Source: Ferruginibacter sp.
Lineage (GTDB): Bacteria > Bacteroidota > Bacteroidia > Chitinophagales > Chitinophagaceae
Length of the DNA: 9,458 bases
Reading direction: 5' to 3'
NCBI GenBank assembly: GCA_018057635.1
Contig: JAGPDJ010000062.1
Location: 1 to 9,458 of the forward strand
How positions within the stretch are numbered: the stretch's first letter is position 1; each line of letters begins with the position of its first letter. Below, piece by piece: positions 6,971 to 9,458 of the stretch. The position numbers and the translations under genes were made by a program. The notes under the pieces were generated by a model. That model had not been told where the DNA came from, made no database searches, and saw nothing but the letters and a program-made list of their open reading frames with translations.

Positions 6971-7384
6971 TTGCAGCCCAATAAATTCATAAAATTGCTT
7001 CAATCAATTATATATATACTTTCTGGTTTGATAGCAGGCTTTGCCATTGCATGGTTTATACGCAGTGCAACCCTTGCAAAACTTAAAAAAGTTCACCTGG
7101 ATACCGAAGGTTTCCTGGAAAGAGAAAAGCTTGGCAAAGAGCGGTTACAAAGGGAAACTGAACTTTTTTATCAAAGGGAAACTGAACTGATCAGGAAACT
7201 GGATGCCGCAATAAAACTTAACAAACAACTGGATGGCGATATCATCCTGCTCCAGAAAAGTAATGAAGAAACGGAAGCACTGCTGAATGCAACTGAGCCG
7301 GAAGTATATTCACTTAAGTTAAAATTGATTGAAGCAAATAATACCATTGCCCGGATGAAAGGAATGGCGGGCAAGCCTGGCTAA
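6971..7384 (+). CDS. Membrane-anchored coiled-coil protein, non-ATG or frameshifted start
   Basis: This encodes about 137 residues with one N-terminal membrane helix (about 12-31, IYILSGLIAGFAIAWFI) followed by a long charged helix (about 35-130) with Glu/Lys/Leu patterns typical of a coiled coil. It is probably an inner-membrane protein with its coiled coil in the cytoplasm. The N-terminus is reminiscent of RmuC-type anchors, but no RmuC nuclease-like domain follows, so I give it no function. The frame has no ATG before the membrane helix; the first usable start is TTG at 6971. An ATG at 6961 is in another frame and reaches a stop after seven codons. Removing one T from the TTTT at 6969-6972 would join that ATG to this frame and give MKYLQPNKF at the N-terminus. 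A 24-base tandem duplication lies at 7148-7195. The gene is convergent with the transglutaminase gene and ends 16 bases from it. Confidence 0.65.
   Translation: MQPNKFIKLLQSIIYILSGLIAGFAIAWFIRSATLAKLKKVHLDTEGFLEREKLGKERLQRETELFYQRETELIRKLDAAIKLNKQLDGDIILLQKSNEETEALLNATEPEVYSLKLKLIEANNTIARMKGMAGKPG
7148..7195 (+). repeat. 24-base tandem duplication inside the coiled-coil gene
   Basis: Two copies with period 24 (7148-7171 and 7172-7195) share an identical 17-base start, CAAAGGGAAACTGAACT, and then diverge. They encode QRETELFY and QRETELIR in frame, lengthening the coiled coil by eight residues. The repeat therefore looks like a recent in-frame slippage or duplication event. Confidence 0.8.
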
Positions 7385-7400
7385 GTGAAAAGGAGGTATA

Positions 7401-8525
7401 TTATTTATAAAACAGTTTTTCCCGCTCCGGGATATTAGCTGAAAAATACCTGCCAAGAAATAATTGCTGTTCTGCTAATTTTGATGAAAGCGTGCTTAAC
7501 CTGTTAAGTAAAATACTCGGGTCATATTGGTCATTTGTTTCCGACCGCGACAAAATACTCAATTTGTTGTTTGCAGATAAAATATAGGTTGTCGACTTTT
7601 TAAGCATTTCACTAAAAAAGGTTTCTTCCTTAACCGGCAAGAAACGGTTATTCCGGTATTGTATGAATTCATTCAATATCTCATTGGCTTTGTTGAAATC
7701 TGAAACAGCTGTATTGTAAAGGTTCATATCCCGCTCTTCATATATTATTCCAGCCTGCATTTGTAAAAATTTCAACCTGTTTTTCACCAGCTCATTTTCT
7801 GTTCCGCTTTCCCTGATCCTGGAGATGGCTGATTCCAGTTGTTGCAACCGGGTTAAAAGCAGGTATGCATTAACTTCTGAATTGTAATTGATCAGATCTT
7901 TCTGTTTCCGGGCATACGTTCTCCCGGATACAAATTCTTTATGTGTAATCCGGTATTCCAGCAATTGCCAGAGCGGGTCAAATGGCATATGGGTATCTAT
8001 AAACCTGCCTGGTGGTAATAAGTACCAGCGGGCGTTCATACTGTTGCCTTCATCCCAGGTAGGGTCACATAAATACCATTCATTTTCAAGGGATACAGCA
8101 CACCAGCTATGCCCTGATCTGTCTATGGCGCCCAACTGTTTCGTATATCCGCTAACGATATAGCATTTAATGCCGCATTTTACCGCAATATCCGTGAACA
8201 GGGCTGCATAATTTTCACATACGCCTTTTCTTCTCCTTAATGCTTCAGTTACCCTTGCTTCAGGGTCTCTTTCAGAATTGATCGCATACATGCTATCAGT
8301 GTCATAACGTATATTGGTTGTTACCCAGGAATAAATGGCCAGGAGTTTTTCCCTTTCCGTTTTAAATGCTGAATTGATATAACTTGAAATAAATGCAGTT
8401 GAGTATGTATGATGCAATGGTATATAAACAGCCCTGGGGTCTTTTAAAACAAATTCATGGGCATCCTGCGCCTGCAATACGCCTGTAAAGCAAATAATAC
8501 AACTTGAAATGATTGCCCTTTTCAT
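7401..8525 (-). CDS. Secreted transglutaminase-like superfamily protein
   Basis: A 374-residue protein of the transglutaminase-like/cysteine protease fold. Residues 1-20 are a signal peptide ending in LQAQ, so the protein acts outside the cytoplasm. The domain spans about 50-170 and shows the full catalytic triad in its usual contexts: Cys103 in KGVCENYAALF, His139 in SGHSWCAV and Asp154 in CDPTWDEG. Such domains cleave or rearrange amide bonds (peptidase or amidase activity is commoner in bacteria than cross-linking). The substrate here is not evident. The remaining 200 residues hold no domain I can name; they are mostly helical, with a Leu-rich stretch near 222-235 (YLLLTRLQQLESAI) and further helices to the C-terminus. 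The ATG at 8525 gives the signal peptide directly. A candidate promoter lies about 75-105 bases upstream. The gene is divergent from the GH20 gene and convergent with the coiled-coil gene. Confidence 0.88.
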   Translation of the reverse strand: MKRAIISSCIICFTGVLQAQDAHEFVLKDPRAVYIPLHHTYSTAFISSYINSAFKTEREKLLAIYSWVTTNIRYDTDSMYAINSERDPEARVTEALRRRKGVCENYAALFTDIAVKCGIKCYIVSGYTKQLGAIDRSGHSWCAVSLENEWYLCDPTWDEGNSMNARWYLLPPGRFIDTHMPFDPLWQLLEYRITHKEFVSGRTYARKQKDLINYNSEVNAYLLLTRLQQLESAISRIRESGTENELVKNRLKFLQMQAGIIYEERDMNLYNTAVSDFNKANEILNEFIQYRNNRFLPVKEETFFSEMLKKSTTYILSANNKLSILSRSETNDQYDPSILLNRLSTLSSKLAEQQLFLGRYFSANIPEREKLFYK

Positions 8526-8541
8526 ACATTTAAAGTTAAAT

Positions 8542-8567
8542 TATTAGCACCGGAATAAATGCTAATA
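8542..8567. repeat. Inverted repeat upstream of the transglutaminase gene
   Basis: TATTAGCA (8542-8549) and TGCTAATA (8560-8567) are perfect 8-base arms around a 10-base centre. On the minus strand this would lie in the 5' untranslated region, 17 bases before the ATG at 8525, where it could form a hairpin or bind a regulator. Confidence 0.4.
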
Positions 8568-8598
8568 TCTCATTAAAATTTTATTACCGGGTTTTGCT

Positions 8599-8629
8599 CA
8601 ATATTACCTGGTTGAATAATTGCCTGCAA
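8599..8629 (-). promoter_or_regulatory. Candidate promoter of the transglutaminase gene with overlapping palindrome
   Basis: Read on the minus strand, TTG (8629-8627) is followed after 20 bases by TAATATTG (8606-8599). This fits the Bacteroidota TTG / TAnnTTTG pattern with one mismatch, and the -7 box has the same sequence as the candidate HTCS one. Transcription would start near 8592, about 66 bases before the ATG. A palindrome, AATTGC-CT-GCAATT at 8618-8631, covers the -33 element and could be an operator. Confidence 0.4.
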
Positions 8630-8725
8630 TTGATTTTTTATTTAAACAGGCACAGTCAGAGTTTTATTAATTTAGCTCCGGAAATCAAATGTTGAGCATA
8701 GGATAACAATGCAAGAAAATCAGTT

Positions 8726-9458
8726 ATGAAAAGAATATTATTATTAATTCTTATTTTTTTGCAGCTTTCTGTAGTTGCACAGGATGATATAAGTATTGTG
8801 CCAATGCCTGCAGCAATAGAGGCCGGAGCAGGTTCTGTAACAATTGACAGTAATACGAGTATTTTTTTAATGGGTGACGGAATGATAAATACTGCTGCTT
8901 ATTTCAATGAATACCTGCAACAATTCCAGGAATTCCGGCTAAAAATTGCTCAAAATAATACTGGTTCTAATACTATTATTTTGAAGAATAATAACAGCAA
9001 CATAAATAAACCGGAAGGATATGATTTAAAAGTGAATAAAAATGGGATATACATTACCGGTGAAACTGATGCGGCTGTTTTTTATGGAATTCAGACATTG
9101 ATGCAATTATTGCCAACAGAAAAAAAAGCTGTTGTTAAAATACCGGTTGTTTCTATAAGCGACAGTCCCCGTTTTACATATCGGGGCATGCACCTTGATG
9201 TAGCACGCCATTTTATGCCTGTTGATTTTATTAAGAAATACATTGATTACCTCGCTCTTCATAAACTCAATACTTTTCATTGGCATTTAACAGATGACCA
9301 GGGCTGGCGTATTGAAATAAAGAAGTATCCTAAACTAACAGAAACGGGTGCACGACGTAACGGGAGCATCATTGGCAGGTATCCCGGAAAAGGAAATGAT
9401 AATATTCCCCATAGTGGGTTCTATACCCAGGAACAGGTAAAGGAAATTGTATCATACG
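8726..9458 (+). CDS. GH20 beta-N-acetylhexosaminidase, 3' end cut by window
   Basis: This exported glycoside hydrolase removes terminal GlcNAc or GalNAc from chitin fragments, glycans or peptidoglycan-derived sugars. The first 244 residues are present and the frame runs off the right edge; family members usually have 500-750 residues. A signal peptide covers about 1-19 (MKRILLLILIFLQLSVVAQ). Residues about 22-145 match the N-terminal GH20b alpha/beta domain (start SIVPMPAAIE; YDLKVNKNGIYITG; GIQTLMQLLP). The catalytic barrel begins near 148 with PRFTYRGMHLDVARHF, in which Arg153 corresponds to the substrate-binding arginine of the family, and continues with HWHLTDDQGWRIEIKKYP (185-202). The catalytic Asp-Glu pair lies beyond the window and cannot be checked. 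No SusC/SusD gene is visible beside it. No convincing promoter was found upstream; the nearest is TAATTTAG at 8668-8675 without a good -33 partner. Confidence 0.92.
   Translation, partial: MKRILLLILIFLQLSVVAQDDISIVPMPAAIEAGAGSVTIDSNTSIFLMGDGMINTAAYFNEYLQQFQEFRLKIAQNNTGSNTIILKNNNSNINKPEGYDLKVNKNGIYITGETDAAVFYGIQTLMQLLPTEKKAVVKIPVVSISDSPRFTYRGMHLDVARHFMPVDFIKKYIDYLALHKLNTFHWHLTDDQGWRIEIKKYPKLTETGARRNGSIIGRYPGKGNDNIPHSGFYTQEQVKEIVSY

Noticed and set aside
7171..7374. Minus-strand open frame of 67 codons rich in Ser
   Set aside because: It is the antisense shadow of the coiled-coil gene; the Ser/Leu-rich composition mirrors Glu/Lys codons on the other strand.
6971..7384. RmuC (DNA recombination protein) identity for the coiled-coil gene
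   Set aside because: Only the membrane helix plus coiled-coil layout is similar; the conserved C-terminal RmuC domain is absent and the gene is far too short.
7390..7396. AGGAGGT, a perfect Shine-Dalgarno-like sequence on the plus strand
   Set aside because: No start codon or open frame follows at a useful distance, and this genome makes little use of Shine-Dalgarno sequences.
7888..8163. Plus-strand open frame of 91 codons
   Set aside because: It is antisense to the catalytic region of the transglutaminase-like gene, whose Cys, His and Asp motifs are clear.

Overview
The window looks like a piece of a Bacteroidota chromosome, most likely from the Chitinophagaceae or a close relative. The evidence is AT-rich DNA, a one-piece hybrid two-component sensor (HTCS), signal peptides ending in an Ala-Gln or Ser-Gln type site, little Shine-Dalgarno sequence, and promoters that fit the Bacteroidota pattern (TTG or TTTG near -33, TAnnTTTG near -7). 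The family placement is inference from these traits only.

Layout. On the minus strand at the left edge is the first 356 residues of an AmpG-like major facilitator transporter (start 1069, cut by the window edge). Behind it, also on the minus strand, is a gene for a 247-residue secreted protein of unknown function (1167-1910). A good intrinsic terminator (1116-1151) separates the two. Facing away from these, from about 2165 to 6271, is a full-length HTCS that combines periplasmic propeller sensor, histidine kinase, receiver and AraC-type DNA-binding domain. A tRNA-Val(GAC) gene follows at 6322-6395 with its own near-consensus promoter. Then come a small orphan gene on the minus strand (6450-6746), a membrane-anchored coiled-coil protein on the plus strand with a non-ATG or frameshifted start (6971-7384), a secreted transglutaminase-like protein on the minus strand (7401-8525), and the first 244 residues of a secreted GH20 beta-N-acetylhexosaminidase on the plus strand (8726 to the right edge).

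How the parts may fit. The HTCS is the only regulator seen. HTCS proteins usually control nearby genes for polysaccharide use, so the divergent secreted-protein gene with the transporter behind it, and possibly the GH20 gene, are candidate targets. An AmpG-like permease and an N-acetylhexosaminidase in one window suggest handling of GlcNAc-containing sugars (chitin, peptidoglycan or glycans). However, the two genes are over 7.5 kb apart with a tRNA and unrelated genes between them, and no SusC/SusD pair is present, so this is not a classical polysaccharide utilisation locus.

No mobile element, CRISPR array, rRNA or toxin-antitoxin pair was found, and no gap between genes exceeds 300 bases. 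Most of the window is ordinary. The points that deserve a second look are the disrupted-looking start of the coiled-coil gene, the inverted repeats over the candidate HTCS start codons, and two small or secreted orphan proteins.
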